Under the pieces are notes generated by a model. The model did no database searches, had not been told where the DNA came from, and saw nothing but the letters and a program-made list of their open reading frames with translations. Shown here piece after piece: positions 8,768-16,808 of a DNA stretch of 64,000 bases. The translations under genes were made by a program, and so were the position numbers. Location of the stretch: contig NZ_PVTG01000020.1 of the NCBI RefSeq assembly GCF_003002915.1, forward strand, positions 49,545 to 113,544, written 5' to 3'. The DNA is from Geodermatophilus tzadiensis (GTDB lineage Bacteria; Actinomycetota; Actinomycetes; Mycobacteriales; Geodermatophilaceae). Numbering within the stretch: position 1 is the stretch's first letter; each line of letters opens with the position of its first letter.

Positions 8768-8968
8768 TCAGGGGCTGAGCGTCGTCCCGAAGGAGCCGCC
8801 GGCCAGCTTGGCCATCAGCTGGGTGCGGTCGAGGCCGACGGCCGACAGCGCGTCGGCGTCGCGGTCGGTGTCGATCTCGTCGGACAGCCGGCTCTCCACC
8901 GCGTCGGCCGTGTCGTTGTCGCCCTCGGTGCGCAGCACCTTCACGAGTTCCTGCTTGTCGAGCTTCAC
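8768..8968 (-). CDS. Small conserved-type hypothetical protein, 66 aa
   Basis: The product MKLDKQELVKVLRTEGDND... is 66 residues, acidic and without membrane segments. It is supported by a good Shine-Dalgarno (GGAGGAAG, complement of 8971-8978) in front of GTG 8968, and by the strong terminator just past its stop. It alternates charged and hydrophobic residues as in a short helical domain (ELVKVLRTEGDNDTADAV). I do not recognise a family; its end GGSFGTTLSP is Gly/Thr-rich. The long open frame that extends upstream of GTG 8968 is only G+C-rich noise. Confidence 0.65.
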   Translation of the reverse strand: MKLDKQELVKVLRTEGDNDTADAVESRLSDEIDTDRDADALSAVGLDRTQLMAKLAGGSFGTTLSP

Positions 8969-9191
8969 GCGCTTCCTCCGTCCGTCGTGGGCCCACCGTC
9001 CCCCGGAGTGTGGTGCGGCCCACCCACCGGGGCAAACGATCGCGCCGGACACGCCGCGCCGACCTGCGCCGACGCCCTCCCCCGACGGCGTCGACCGCGG
9101 CGCCGCGGAGGCCCCCACGGCGGCCCTCCCGGTCCTACCGTGGCCCCTCCGGCCACCGGGGCCGGGCCCGACACGTCCGACGGGGGACGCC

Positions 9192-10403
9192 ATGAGCCAG
9201 CCGCCCGGAGCCCCGCCCTGGGGCCAGCCACCCGCGACGCCGGGGTGGGGCCAGCAACCCCCGCCGTCGTGGGGACAGCAGCAGGCACCCCCGTCCTGGG
9301 GCCAGCAGCCCCCGCCCGCGTGGGGCCGGCACCCCGCCGGGCCGCCGCCGTGGCCGCCGGCGGCACCGACCGCGGTGCCGCCCCCCGCACCCCGCCGGTC
9401 GCGCCGCGGGCTGTGGATCGGCCTCGGCGCCGCGCTGCTCGCGCTCGTCGTCGCGGCCGGCGTGGTCGTCTTCCTGCTGACCCGCCCGGTCGACCCGCCC
9501 ACCGGCGTGACCGCCGAGCTGCAGGACGACGGCGTCGCCGTCCGCTGGGACGCCGTCGAGGGCGCCACGGGCTACGAGGTGCGCCGGGACGACGACGTCC
9601 TGGGCACCACGAGCGGGACCAGCTACGTGGACGGCGAGGCCGCCAGCGGCACCGAGTACCGCTACTCGGTCACCGCGCTGGAGGACGGCGACCGCTCCGA
9701 GCCGGTGCCGGCCCAGGACCCGGTGGTGACGCCGGTCGCCCCGCCCGCCTCCATCACGCTGACCACCGACGGCCCCGACGTCCTCGTCGAGTGGGATCCC
9801 GTCACCGGCGCCGACGCCTACGAGGTCCGCCGGGACGGCACCGTCCTGGCCACCGACCTTCCCGACGCCTCCTACCGCGACGCCGGCGTCCCGCTGGGCG
9901 ACCACACCTGGCAGGTCACCGCGGTCGACCGGGACGGCGCCGGCAGCACCGCAGACATCCGGAGCGCGTCGTTCTTCACCCAGGGCCCCTGGCAGGAGGC
10001 GTACGCGCTGGCCGCGGCCTTCCCCGACCTGCTGCCGGCCGAGCCCGGCGGCCTGGGCTGGTCGGACGGCACCTGCGACCGGGCGCCGGCCGAGGGCGTG
10101 CAGGCGTTCGTCGTCTGCACCTACCCCACCGGCGTGTACGTCGAGATCAGCCAGTTCGCCGACCGCGGGCAGTGGCAGGCGCGCCTGGACGCCGCGGCGG
10201 CCGGCAGCACCGGCCCGGGCACCTGGGCCTACGGCGACGGGCCGGCCGAGGGCGACCTGCTGGAGAGCCCCGAGGGCGGGCTGGCCTGGAAGTACCTGAC
10301 CTTCTACGCCGAGGACCGGTCGCTCTACGGCATCTACGTGGCCTGGGAGGGCCACACGCAGGACGAGATCGACGACGCCTGGTTCACCGAGGCGCCCTTC
10401 TGA
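9192..10403 (+). CDS. Membrane-anchored protein with two fibronectin-III-like domains
   Basis: A 403-residue protein. Residues 1-70 are Pro/Gly/Gln-rich with repeated WGQQ units and face the cytoplasm; RRSRRG precedes one membrane helix (LWIGLGAALLALVVAAGVVV). Two extracytoplasmic FN3-like repeats follow at about 105-185 (GVTAELQDDGVAVRWDAV, TGYEVRRDDDVLG) and 190-265 (ADAYEVRRDGTVLA). The C-terminal 130 residues, with two cysteines (GTCDRAP, VVCTYP), form a domain I do not recognise. ATG 9192 was chosen because it begins the Pro/Gln-rich tail. The layout suggests a surface sensor or adhesion module. No transport or enzyme partner is adjacent. Confidence 0.75.
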   Translation: MSQPPGAPPWGQPPATPGWGQQPPPSWGQQQAPPSWGQQPPPAWGRHPAGPPPWPPAAPTAVPPPAPRRSRRGLWIGLGAALLALVVAAGVVVFLLTRPVDPPTGVTAELQDDGVAVRWDAVEGATGYEVRRDDDVLGTTSGTSYVDGEAASGTEYRYSVTALEDGDRSEPVPAQDPVVTPVAPPASITLTTDGPDVLVEWDPVTGADAYEVRRDGTVLATDLPDASYRDAGVPLGDHTWQVTAVDRDGAGSTADIRSASFFTQGPWQEAYALAAAFPDLLPAEPGGLGWSDGTCDRAPAEGVQAFVVCTYPTGVYVEISQFADRGQWQARLDAAAAGSTGPGTWAYGDGPAEGDLLESPEGGLAWKYLTFYAEDRSLYGIYVAWEGHTQDEIDDAWFTEAPF

Positions 10404-10426
10404 CGTCCGCCGCGGCACCCGCGGAC

Positions 10427-10452
10427 GCGCCGGCCGGGCGGCCGGCCGGCGC
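10427..10452. terminator. Terminator between convergent genes
   Basis: GCGCCGGCCG (10427-10436) pairs with CGGCCGGCGC (10443-10452) over a six-base loop. A second smaller stem, CGTCCGC/GCGGACG (10404-10410 with 10421-10427), lies directly before it at the plus-strand stop. The right arm abuts the stop codon of the minus-strand gene. Confidence 0.6.
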
Positions 10453-10647
10453 TCAGCGGGCGCGGGACCGGCGCAGCAGCATCGCGCCCGCGCCGAGCAG
10501 CGCGGCGGCCAGCACGAGCTGGCCGGCCCCGACCCCCGCCCGCCCGCTGCCGAACCAGGTCGGCGAGCTGACCAGCAGCACCGCGCCGATGCCCAGCACC
10601 AGCAGCGCCACCAGCCGCTCGCGCCGCGCGTCCCGTGGGGTGCCCAT
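10453..10647 (-). CDS. Small two-helix membrane protein, 64 aa
   Basis: The product MGTPRDARRERLVALLVLGI... has a basic N-terminus and two hydrophobic helices (LVALLVLGIGAVLLVSS and AGQLVLAAALLGAGAMLL) joined by a short Gly-rich turn, ending RRSRAR. The ATG is preceded by a GGAGG Shine-Dalgarno. Short two-helix proteins of this shape are frequent in actinobacteria and mostly uncharacterised. It is divergent from the ArsR-type gene at 10762. No function assigned. Confidence 0.6.
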   Translation of the reverse strand: MGTPRDARRERLVALLVLGIGAVLLVSSPTWFGSGRAGVGAGQLVLAAALLGAGAMLLRRSRAR

Positions 10648-10732
10648 GCCGCCTCCGCTCCCGCCGGGACCGGTCCCCGGCTGCCGACGAGCCAACCAGA
10701 CGGCCGTCCCCGGAAGCCGGTGGCCTCGACAG

Positions 10733-10748
10733 GCAAGCCGACACTTGC
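10733..10748. promoter_or_regulatory. Possible operator upstream of ArsR-type gene
   Basis: GCAAG (10733-10737) and CTTGC (10744-10748) form an inverted repeat with a six-base centre, 14 bases before the GTG start. The spacing suits a winged-helix dimer, but five-base arms are short in such G+C-rich DNA. Confidence 0.3.
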
Positions 10749-10761
10749 GTATGGTGCCGCC

Positions 10762-11058
10762 GTGGGCGACGTGTTCCGGGCCCTCGCCGACCCGACCCGG
10801 CGTGCTCTGCTCGACGAGCTGCAGGAGCGGGACGGCCAGACGCTGTTCGAGCTGTGCACCCGGCTGACCGTGCGGCACGGGGTGGGCTCGTCGCGGCAGG
10901 CCGTCTCGCAGCACCTGGAGGTCCTCGAGCAGGCCGGCCTGGTCCGGACCCGGCGGGAGGGTCGCTACAAGTTCCACCACCTGGACACCTCGCCGCTGCG
11001 CGCCATCACCCGGAGATGGCGCACCGACCCCGAGGAGGGCCCGTGCGGATCACCCTGA
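10762..11058 (+). CDS. ArsR-family winged-helix regulator
   Basis: A 98-residue repressor. It opens with the typical VFRALADPTRRALLDEL, has the recognition helix around SSRQAVSQHLEVLEQAGLV and the wing RTRREGRYKFHHL. There is no cysteine metal site, so this belongs to the non-metal branch that often controls SRPBCC or glyoxalase-fold partners. GTG 10762 fits the family start; GTG 10771 is an alternative. It overlaps the next gene by 16 bases, which argues for translational coupling and for control of that gene. Confidence 0.85.
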   Translation: MGDVFRALADPTRRALLDELQERDGQTLFELCTRLTVRHGVGSSRQAVSQHLEVLEQAGLVRTRREGRYKFHHLDTSPLRAITRRWRTDPEEGPCGSP

Positions 11059-11426
11059 CCAGCGTCCTGGTCGACGACCAGGACAAGGCGCTGCGCTTCT
11101 ACACCGAGGTGCTGGGCTTCGTGAAGAAGACCGAGGTCCCGCTGGGCGAGCACCGGTGGCTGACGGTCGTCTCCCCCGAGGCGCCCGACGGCGTCGAGCT
11201 GGTCCTCGAGCCCGACGGGCACCCCGCCGTCCGGCCGTTCAAGGAGGCGCTGGTCGCCGACGGCATCCCGTTCACGTCCTTCACGGTGGCCGACGTGCCC
11301 GCGGAGGTGGCGCGGCTCAAGGCCCTCGGCGTCCGCTTCACCCAGGAGCCGCTCAGCATGGGACCCGTGACCACCGCCGTCCTCGACGACACCTGCGGCA
11401 ACCTGCTGCAGATCCAGAGCGCCTGA
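11043..11426 (+). CDS. VOC / glyoxalase superfamily protein
   Basis: A 127-residue single vicinal-oxygen-chelate unit. It has both beta-alpha-beta-beta-beta halves: ITLTSVLVDDQDKALRFYTEVLGF at the start and VPAEVARLKALGVRFTQEPLSMG followed by LDDTCGNLLQIQ at the end. Metal-type residues of true glyoxalases are only partly kept, so it may be an antibiotic-binding or small-molecule binding protein rather than glyoxalase I. GTG 11043 follows a GAGGAGG Shine-Dalgarno located inside the ArsR gene. The two genes form an operon. Confidence 0.85.
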   Translation: MRITLTSVLVDDQDKALRFYTEVLGFVKKTEVPLGEHRWLTVVSPEAPDGVELVLEPDGHPAVRPFKEALVADGIPFTSFTVADVPAEVARLKALGVRFTQEPLSMGPVTTAVLDDTCGNLLQIQSA

Positions 11427-11436
11427 CGGGGCCCGC

Positions 11437-13023
11437 TCAGCCGGCCTTCGAGGGGGGCTCCCCCGCGTCCAGGGCCTCCTGGGCGCGGGCCGGGTCGTAG
11501 GCGCAGGCGTCGCCGACGTCGGTCGCGGGCGCGGCCGGCGGCGGCTCGGGCGTCTCCCCTGCGGCGTCGCCCTCCGAGCCGGCCGCCTGGTCCCCCGGGG
11601 CGGCGGGCGGCGCGGACGACGCCGGCGCCGCCGGGGCGATCGAGTCCTGCACGATCTGCCGGATGCGGTCGTAGTCGGGGTAGGCCGGGTCGATCACGCT
11701 GTCGTCGAACACGACGCTGCGGATCTCCGCGTCCTTGACCAGGAACGCCAGGTCGACGAAGTCGTCGAGCGCGGCCCGCGGGATGTCGGTGCTGACGATG
11801 TCCTGCGTCGTCGCGGCGAGCTCCTGGTACTGGTCGAGCAGGGTGATCGGGTCGGCCTCGTCGATGATCGCCGAGATGGTGCAGCGCTGCCGGTCCATCC
11901 GGTCGTAGTCGGTCAGCCCGAAGCGCCCGCGGGCGAACTGCAGGGCCGTGTAGCCGTCCATGTGCTGGTCCGGGCCCGGCGCGATGTAGTCGTCCGGCAG
12001 CTCCTGCCCGGTGATGCCGTTGATCGGCACGTAGTAGTTGACGTTGACCGTGATCCCGCCGAGGGCGTCGACCAGGCGGCTGAACCCGTCGAGGTTGACC
12101 AGCACGAAGTAGTCGAGGTCCAGGCCCAGGGCCTCGCCGACGCCGAGCTTGAGCCAGTCCGCGCCGGGGTCGTCGGTGGGGCCGAGGACGTCGGGGTGCG
12201 CCGCCGGGCCGTTGCGGTAGACGGAGTTGAGCAGGCTCTCGCTCTCGCTGCCGGCGTCGAAGCCGTCGGGGTAGAGCTCCGCCAGCGGGCTGTCGGCCGG
12301 GAACGGCAGGTCCTCGAGGTTGCGGGGCAGGCTGAACAGCGTCGTCGCGCCGGTGTCGGTGTCGATGCTGGCCACGATCACCGTGTCGGTGCGCACGCCC
12401 TCGCGACCCTCGCCGCCGTCGCCGCCGAGCAGCAGCACGTTGACTCGCTCCTTGGTGCCGAACGGGTCGACGGTGTCGTCGACGGTGGCCGACTGGCGGT
12501 CGTCGGCGAACAGGCCGTCGAGCAGGCCCTGCTGGGCCACCGCGGCCTCGCCGACGCGGAAGGCGGGGTAGGCGACGCCGGCGACCAGGGCGGCCACCAG
12601 CAGCGCGCCGACGGCCAGGCGGGGCCGGCTGCTGCGCCGCGGCAGCAGCGAGCGGTACCCGGTGACGACGACGGCGGCCCACGCCAGCGCCAGCACGACG
12701 AGGGCGACCAGCACCCAGGTCAGCCGGGTGGGGTCGACGGCCAGCCGGGCGGCGGTGCGCTGCCCGGACGTGGCCAGCCAGACGCCCCCGGCCAGGAGCA
12801 GCAGGAAGACCACCAGGACGGCCGCGCCCAGCCGCCGCCGGCCCGAGGCCAGGAAGGCGGTACCGGGGACGACGGCGTTGACCACCGTCAGACCCAGGAC
12901 GGCGGCCAGCGACCGCCGCTCGGGACGCTCGCCACGGCGACGGCCCGACCGGTCCCCTCCCGCGGCGGGCACCGGTGGCAGGGCCGGGGCGTCGCCGATC
13001 GGGCGGGTGAGGTCGTCGCTCAC
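11437..13023 (-). CDS. LytR-CpsA-Psr (LCP) cell-wall transferase
   Basis: A 528-residue membrane protein. The N-terminal half has a cytoplasmic basic tail and about four membrane helices (LAAVLGLTVVNAVVPGTAFL, LGAAVLVVFLLLLAGG, LTWVLVALVVLALAW, LAVGALLVAALVAGV). The LCP domain begins near RVNVLLLGGDGGEG and contains TDTVIVASID, SLPRN and DRMDRQRC, the Asp and Arg positions used to bind polyprenyl pyrophosphate. LCP enzymes attach teichoic acid, arabinogalactan or other glycopolymers to peptidoglycan on the outer face. The C-terminus is an Ala/Pro-rich tail ending with two cysteines' worth of low complexity. It converges on the glyoxalase gene with only ten bases between. Confidence 0.9.
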   Translation of the reverse strand: MSDDLTRPIGDAPALPPVPAAGGDRSGRRRGERPERRSLAAVLGLTVVNAVVPGTAFLASGRRRLGAAVLVVFLLLLAGGVWLATSGQRTAARLAVDPTRLTWVLVALVVLALAWAAVVVTGYRSLLPRRSSRPRLAVGALLVAALVAGVAYPAFRVGEAAVAQQGLLDGLFADDRQSATVDDTVDPFGTKERVNVLLLGGDGGEGREGVRTDTVIVASIDTDTGATTLFSLPRNLEDLPFPADSPLAELYPDGFDAGSESESLLNSVYRNGPAAHPDVLGPTDDPGADWLKLGVGEALGLDLDYFVLVNLDGFSRLVDALGGITVNVNYYVPINGITGQELPDDYIAPGPDQHMDGYTALQFARGRFGLTDYDRMDRQRCTISAIIDEADPITLLDQYQELAATTQDIVSTDIPRAALDDFVDLAFLVKDAEIRSVVFDDSVIDPAYPDYDRIRQIVQDSIAPAAPASSAPPAAPGDQAAGSEGDAAGETPEPPPAAPATDVGDACAYDPARAQEALDAGEPPSKAG

Positions 13024-13211
13024 CGGCGCACCCGTCGGGGGGTGCCGGTCATCGCGTCGTCCGGACGGTGGTCACCCGGTCATCCTCCCACTGGTCCCTG
13101 GCAGTCACCGGGGCTGCGTACCCCGCGAAAGCGCAGGTCACCCGGCGGGACGGAACGCCGGTCCCCACCCGCGCCGGACGCCGCGGACTCCGCCCCATAG
13201 GGTCGGAGGCC

Positions 13212-14021
13212 GTGCGCCTCGCGACGTGGAACGTCAACTCCATCCGCACCCGCGCCGACCGGGTGGCCGCCTGGCTGCAGCGTCGCGACGTCGACGTCCT
13301 GGCGCTGCAGGAGACCAAGTGCCGCGACGACCAGTTCCCGGAGGCGCGCTTCCGGGACCTGGGCTACGAGGTGGCGCACGTGGGCCACTCGCAGTGGAAC
13401 GGCGTCGCCGTCCTGTCCCGGGTCGGCCTGAGCGACGTCGAGGTCGGCTTCCCGGGGATGCCCACGTGGGCGGCCAAGGAGGGCGCCGACCCGACCGCGG
13501 AGGCCCGCGCGCTGGGCGCCACCTGCGGGGGGGTGCGGGTGTGGAGCCTGTACGTGCCCAACGGCCGGGCGCTGGGCGACCCGCACTACGACTACAAGCT
13601 CGAGTGGCTGGCCGCGCTGCGCACCGCGGCCGGCGGCTGGCTGGCCGCCGACGCCGCCGCGCAGGTGGCGCTGGTCGGCGACTGGAACATCGCCCCGCAG
13701 GACGACGACGTCTGGGACATGAGCGTCTTCGCGCACTCCACGCACGTCACCGAGCCCGAGCGCGCGGCGTTCCGGGCCGTCGTCGAGACCGGGTACGCCG
13801 ACGTGGTCCGGCCGCTCGCGCCCGGCCCCGGCGTCTACACCTACTGGGACTACACGCAGCTGCGCTTCCCGCGCCGCGAGGGCATGCGGATCGACTTCGT
13901 GCTCGGGACGCCGGCGCTGGCCGGCCGGGTCACGAACGCCCTGATCGACCGCGAGGAGCGCAAGGGGAAGGGCGCCAGCGACCACGCCCCCGTGGTGGTC
14001 GAGCTGTCCGACCAGCCGTAG
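13212..14021 (+). CDS. xth: Exodeoxyribonuclease III
   Basis: A 269-residue EEP-family nuclease. Motifs are LATWNVNSIRTR at the N-terminus, LQETKC with the metal-binding Glu, SLYVPNGR, VGDWNIAP with the catalytic Asp and Asn, RIDFVLGTP and the terminal SDHAPVVVEL with the catalytic His. It acts at abasic sites and 3' blocked ends in base-excision repair. GTG 13212 starts right before the first beta strand, giving the family-standard N-terminus. It is divergent from the LCP gene. Confidence 0.93.
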   Translation: MRLATWNVNSIRTRADRVAAWLQRRDVDVLALQETKCRDDQFPEARFRDLGYEVAHVGHSQWNGVAVLSRVGLSDVEVGFPGMPTWAAKEGADPTAEARALGATCGGVRVWSLYVPNGRALGDPHYDYKLEWLAALRTAAGGWLAADAAAQVALVGDWNIAPQDDDVWDMSVFAHSTHVTEPERAAFRAVVETGYADVVRPLAPGPGVYTYWDYTQLRFPRREGMRIDFVLGTPALAGRVTNALIDREERKGKGASDHAPVVVELSDQP

Positions 14022-14023
14022 GG

Positions 14024-14257
14024 ACCAGGGAGGTCCCCGACCAGGCCACCTGGCTCGTGGACGTCGGGAGGACCACCTCCTGCGACGCCGAGGGCCTGCG
14101 TGTCCTGGCCCGGGCCGAGTCCCTCGCCCGCAGGCAGGGCCGGGCGCTCGTCCTGACCGGCGCCCGGCCCTTCCTGGTCCAGCTGCTGGGCCTGGTCGGC
14201 CTGCCCCCACTCGTCGACCGGTCCTCGGCAGATCTCGTCCCAGCGCAGTCCCGCTGA
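14024..14257 (+). pseudogene. STAS-domain remnant, N-terminus lost
   Basis: Just after the xth stop, a frame reads TWLVDVGRTTSCDAEGL then LARAESLARRQGRALVL and LLGLVGLPPLVD. This is the second half of an anti-sigma-factor-antagonist (STAS) domain: the SCDAEGLRVL segment corresponds to the phosphorylatable Ser/Asp loop. The first beta strands and any start codon with Shine-Dalgarno are missing; only a GTG at 14057 could start a 67-residue stub. The upstream part was probably deleted at the xth end. A small expressed stub cannot be excluded. Confidence 0.5.
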
Positions 14258-14372
14258 CGGTGCCGCCGGGCCACCGGCCGGGCGCGCGGGGCTTCGCCCA
14301 GCGGGTCACGGCTGCGTAATCTGGGGCGAGGACCGGCCGTCGGCCCGTACCCTCCGCACTCCAGGAGGCCGT

Positions 14373-15359
14373 GTGTCCATGCCGCAGGCGCAGCCGGGTC
14401 TCGTGCAGCGGTCCTCGTTCTCCTCCAGCGACGAGGCGGCGATCACCGAGTTCATCCGCCGGATGTACGCCGAGAACACGTCACGCTTCGCGCCGATCAG
14501 GAACGGCGCGCAGTTCTCGGCGCTCACCAGCGACACGCCCGTGGTCGGCGCGGACCGCGTGCGCACGTCCATCGACTACAGCGGCACCTCCGGCGAGGGC
14601 TTCTCCGACTACGTCTTCTTCGTCGTGCACGCCGGCAGCGTGGAGGTGGACGGCCGCAGCGCCGAGGCGGTGGCGTCGGGCGGGGACGTCGCCTTCTACC
14701 CGCTCGGGGTCCCGATCGACTTCGCCATGCACGGTTTCGACGTGACCACCGTGCGGCTGCCGGCCGAGCGGATGGCGAGGGTCGCCGAGGACACGACGGG
14801 GGTGACCGGCCCGGACCTGCGGTTCTCCGGCATCACGCCGGTCTCGCCGTCGATGCGCCGCTACTGGCGGTCCCTGGTCGGCCTGGTCAGCGGGGCTCTG
14901 ATGGACCCCGTGTCCCCCTTGGACTCACCCCTGCTCGCCGAGGAGATGGCACGCACCGTCGCCACCGCCGCACTGCACGTCTTCCCGAACACGACGCTGA
15001 GCCGTCAGCACGTGCCCGGCCCGGGCGCCGTCGCACCGGCAGCGGTCCGCCGCGCCGTCGCCTACATCGAGGCCCATGCCCACCTGCCCGTGCAGCTGGG
15101 CGAGATCGCGGCAGCGGCGGGGACCAGTGCCCGCGCCCTGCAGTACGGCTTCCGGCGGCACCTCGACACGACGCCCACCGGGTACCTGCGGCGCGTGCGG
15201 CTCGAGGGCGCGCGACGGGACCTGCAACGCGCCGACCCGACGCGCGGCGACACCGTCGCCGCCGTCGCGCGGCGCTGGGGCTTCGCCAAGCCGGACCGCT
15301 TCGCTGCCGCCTACCGCACCGCACACGGCGTCTCACCGAGCCACACCCTGCGCACCTGA
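14373..15359 (+). CDS. AraC-family transcriptional regulator
   Basis: A 328-residue protein. Residues about 35-190 form the cupin-like AraC_binding_2 domain (YVFFVVHAGSVEVDGR, GDVAFYPLGVPIDF). The C-terminal AraC double helix-turn-helix covers about 225-325 (VQLGEIAAAAGTSARALQ, FRRHLDTTPTGYLRRVRL, AAVARRWGFAKPDRFAAAYR). GTG 14373 has AGGAGG at 14363-14368; ATG 14379 is a possible alternative. Its ligand and target are not indicated. A decayed copy of its DNA-binding domain lies directly downstream. Confidence 0.88.
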   Translation: MSMPQAQPGLVQRSSFSSSDEAAITEFIRRMYAENTSRFAPIRNGAQFSALTSDTPVVGADRVRTSIDYSGTSGEGFSDYVFFVVHAGSVEVDGRSAEAVASGGDVAFYPLGVPIDFAMHGFDVTTVRLPAERMARVAEDTTGVTGPDLRFSGITPVSPSMRRYWRSLVGLVSGALMDPVSPLDSPLLAEEMARTVATAALHVFPNTTLSRQHVPGPGAVAPAAVRRAVAYIEAHAHLPVQLGEIAAAAGTSARALQYGFRRHLDTTPTGYLRRVRLEGARRDLQRADPTRGDTVAAVARRWGFAKPDRFAAAYRTAHGVSPSHTLRT

Positions 15360-15472
15360 GCGGCAACGACTGCTCGATCGACGAGGAGCGTGCCCACCGG
15401 GTCGGCGGCGCCCCGCCGCGTGTCCTCGGCGACCTCCGATCCCGTCGAGGCCCGCGCCTTCCCGGACCGCGC

Positions 15473-15760
15473 TCAATCGAGGCCGACTGCGCACGGGACG
15501 TCCCCCTCGCCGACATCGCCCGCGCCGTCTCCGTCACCCCGCGGGCGGCGCGGCCGGCGTTCCGGCGGCACCTGGACACCACGCCGCTGGCCCACCTGCG
15601 ACAGCTCCGGCTCCGTCGGGCCCACGAGCAGCTCGGCGACGCCACGCCCGGTGACGGCACCACCGTCACCGCGGTCTCGGCCCGGTGGCGCTCCACCCCC
15701 AGCCCGTCCACCGGGCGGTACCGCGCGGCCCACGGCGCGCTGCCCAGCCAGACACCGCGC
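15473..15760 (+). pseudogene. Decayed AraC DNA-binding domain
   Basis: A frame without its own start reads VPLADIARAVSVTPRAARPA, then FRRHLDTTPLAHLRQLRL and, with substitutions, the second helix-turn-helix (AVSARW) and YRAAHGALPSQTPRA. It aligns end to end with residues about 225-325 of the intact regulator just upstream, sharing FRRHLDTTP and YR-AHG-PS. The phenylalanine and glycine of the second HTH (GFAKPDRFAAAY) have been replaced by STPSPSTG. The ligand-binding half is absent, and the preceding bases carry another frame. I read this as a degraded tandem duplicate or related paralogue. Confidence 0.6.
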
Positions 15761-15763
15761 GCT

Positions 15764-15976
15764 CGACGCGAGGTCGGAGGCCAGCCACGTCCGACGGACC
15801 TCCAGCTGCCGGTGGAGGGCCTGCGCCCGTGCTCGGAAGACCTCCGCGTTGTGGGCGAGCTCGCGCGCGGTCCGCCGGACCTCGTCCAGGAGAGCGCGGT
15901 CCGGGCGGGCGCCGTCGACGACTGACCCGGGACGGCGTCCCGGCTCCGGTCCCACGGCGTGGAACGTGCCGGTCAC
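15764..15976 (-). pseudogene. Possible broken helical protein gene
   Basis: From GTG 15976 the minus strand encodes about 70 residues with a convincing charged helix (LLDEVRRTARELAHNAEVF, then RARAQALHRQLEVRRTW). Past residue 70 the frame runs without a stop into the antisense of the AraC remnant, so the natural C-terminus appears to be lost. No strong Shine-Dalgarno is visible. The family is not recognised. It could also be chance coding capacity in G+C-rich DNA. Confidence 0.3.
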
Positions 15977-15979
15977 TGC

Positions 15980-16096
15980 GTTCTCCGCGATCTCGAGGTC
16001 CCGCCGGTCGACGGGCGCCGAGTGCGGGAGGCGATCCGCCTGGGCTCAGCAGGACCGCTCGTCGCAGTGCCGACCGCGCGCGGCACCCGAGACTCA
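15980..16096 (+). pseudogene. Possible response-regulator receiver fragment
   Basis: One frame reads LRDLEVPPVDGRRVREAIR followed by GPLVAVPTARGTRDS. This resembles the central part of a receiver domain, where the usual pattern is D-L-x-L-P-x-x-D-G-x-x-V-x-x-x-I-R followed by P-V-I-x-x-T-A-R. No N-terminal acidic pocket, DNA-binding domain or start is present. The match is short and made by eye, so confidence is low. Confidence 0.25.
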
Positions 16097-16371
16097 GCCA
16101 AGGCGTCGACCTGGCCCACGGCACCTCGACGGACCCCGCCGCTGCGTGTCGTGGGGGTGTCGGTGCGCCCGGCGGGGGCACGTCAGCGCCCGGCGGACTC
16201 CAGGGCAGCCGCCCGGGACCACGCACGGATCGCCCGGGCCCGCTCCTCGGCCGCCCGCTCGCGCGCCCGGTCCGCCCGTCCCCGGGGCGGCACCGCCGGG
16301 TCGGCGGTCCCCACGGCGTCCGCCGCGGACGCCGCCTTCCCCCGACACGGGCAGGACGGTCCGCCGACCGG
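16097..16371. other. No supported gene between remnants and arsC
   Basis: I see no start-Shine-Dalgarno-stop combination that stands out here. In the arsC frame beyond its stop, the minus strand encodes an Arg/Ala/Glu-rich helix (RARERAAEERARAIRAW) ending at 16190, with no good start; it is recorded as non-coding here. Confidence 0.5.
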
Positions 16372-16779
16372 CTACCCGGCGGTCGACAGCTCGGCGAGCA
16401 GGCCGCGGACCCGGCGCTCGATCTCGTCGCGGATGGGGCGCACCGACTCGACGCCCTTCCCGGCGGGGTCCTCGAGCTCCCAGTCGAGGTAGCGCGTGCC
16501 CGGGAAGACCGGGCACACGTCACCGCACCCCATGGTGATCACGACGTCGGAGGCCTCGACGGCGTCGGGGGTGAGCACCCTCGGCCGCTGGCCGGTGATG
16601 TCGATGCCGACCTCCGCCATGGCCTCGACGGCCGCGGGGTTGACCCGGTCGGCCGGGAGGGAACCGGCCGAGCGCACCTCGACGGCGTCTCCGGCGAGGG
16701 AGCGCAGCCAGCCGGCGGCCATCTGGGAGCGGCCGGCGTTGTGCACGCAGACGAACAGGACGCTGGGCTCGCCGGACAC
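16372..16779 (-). CDS. arsC: Arsenate reductase, low-molecular-weight phosphatase type
   Basis: A 135-residue protein with the phosphatase loop VCVHNAGRSQMA near the N-terminus (Cys, then Asn and Arg), the cysteine pair in TMGCGDVCPVFPG near residue 85-95, and WELEDPAGKG. This is the thioredoxin- or mycothiol-linked ArsC class that reduces arsenate to arsenite. GTG 16779 has GAGAGG upstream. It lies 29 bases after arsM in the same direction, so the two are probably one transcript starting at the operator near 17600. No arsenite efflux gene is present in the window. Confidence 0.9.
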   Translation of the reverse strand: MSGEPSVLFVCVHNAGRSQMAAGWLRSLAGDAVEVRSAGSLPADRVNPAAVEAMAEVGIDITGQRPRVLTPDAVEASDVVITMGCGDVCPVFPGTRYLDWELEDPAGKGVESVRPIRDEIERRVRGLLAELSTAG

Positions 16780-16808
16780 GGGCTGCCTCTCGGGTCGGGA
16801 CGGTGGGG

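Noticed and set aside
16190..16371. Arg/Ala/Glu-rich helix encoded past the arsC stop on the minus strand
   Set aside because: It lacks a Shine-Dalgarno and convincing start, is only read-through of the arsC frame and has biased composition.
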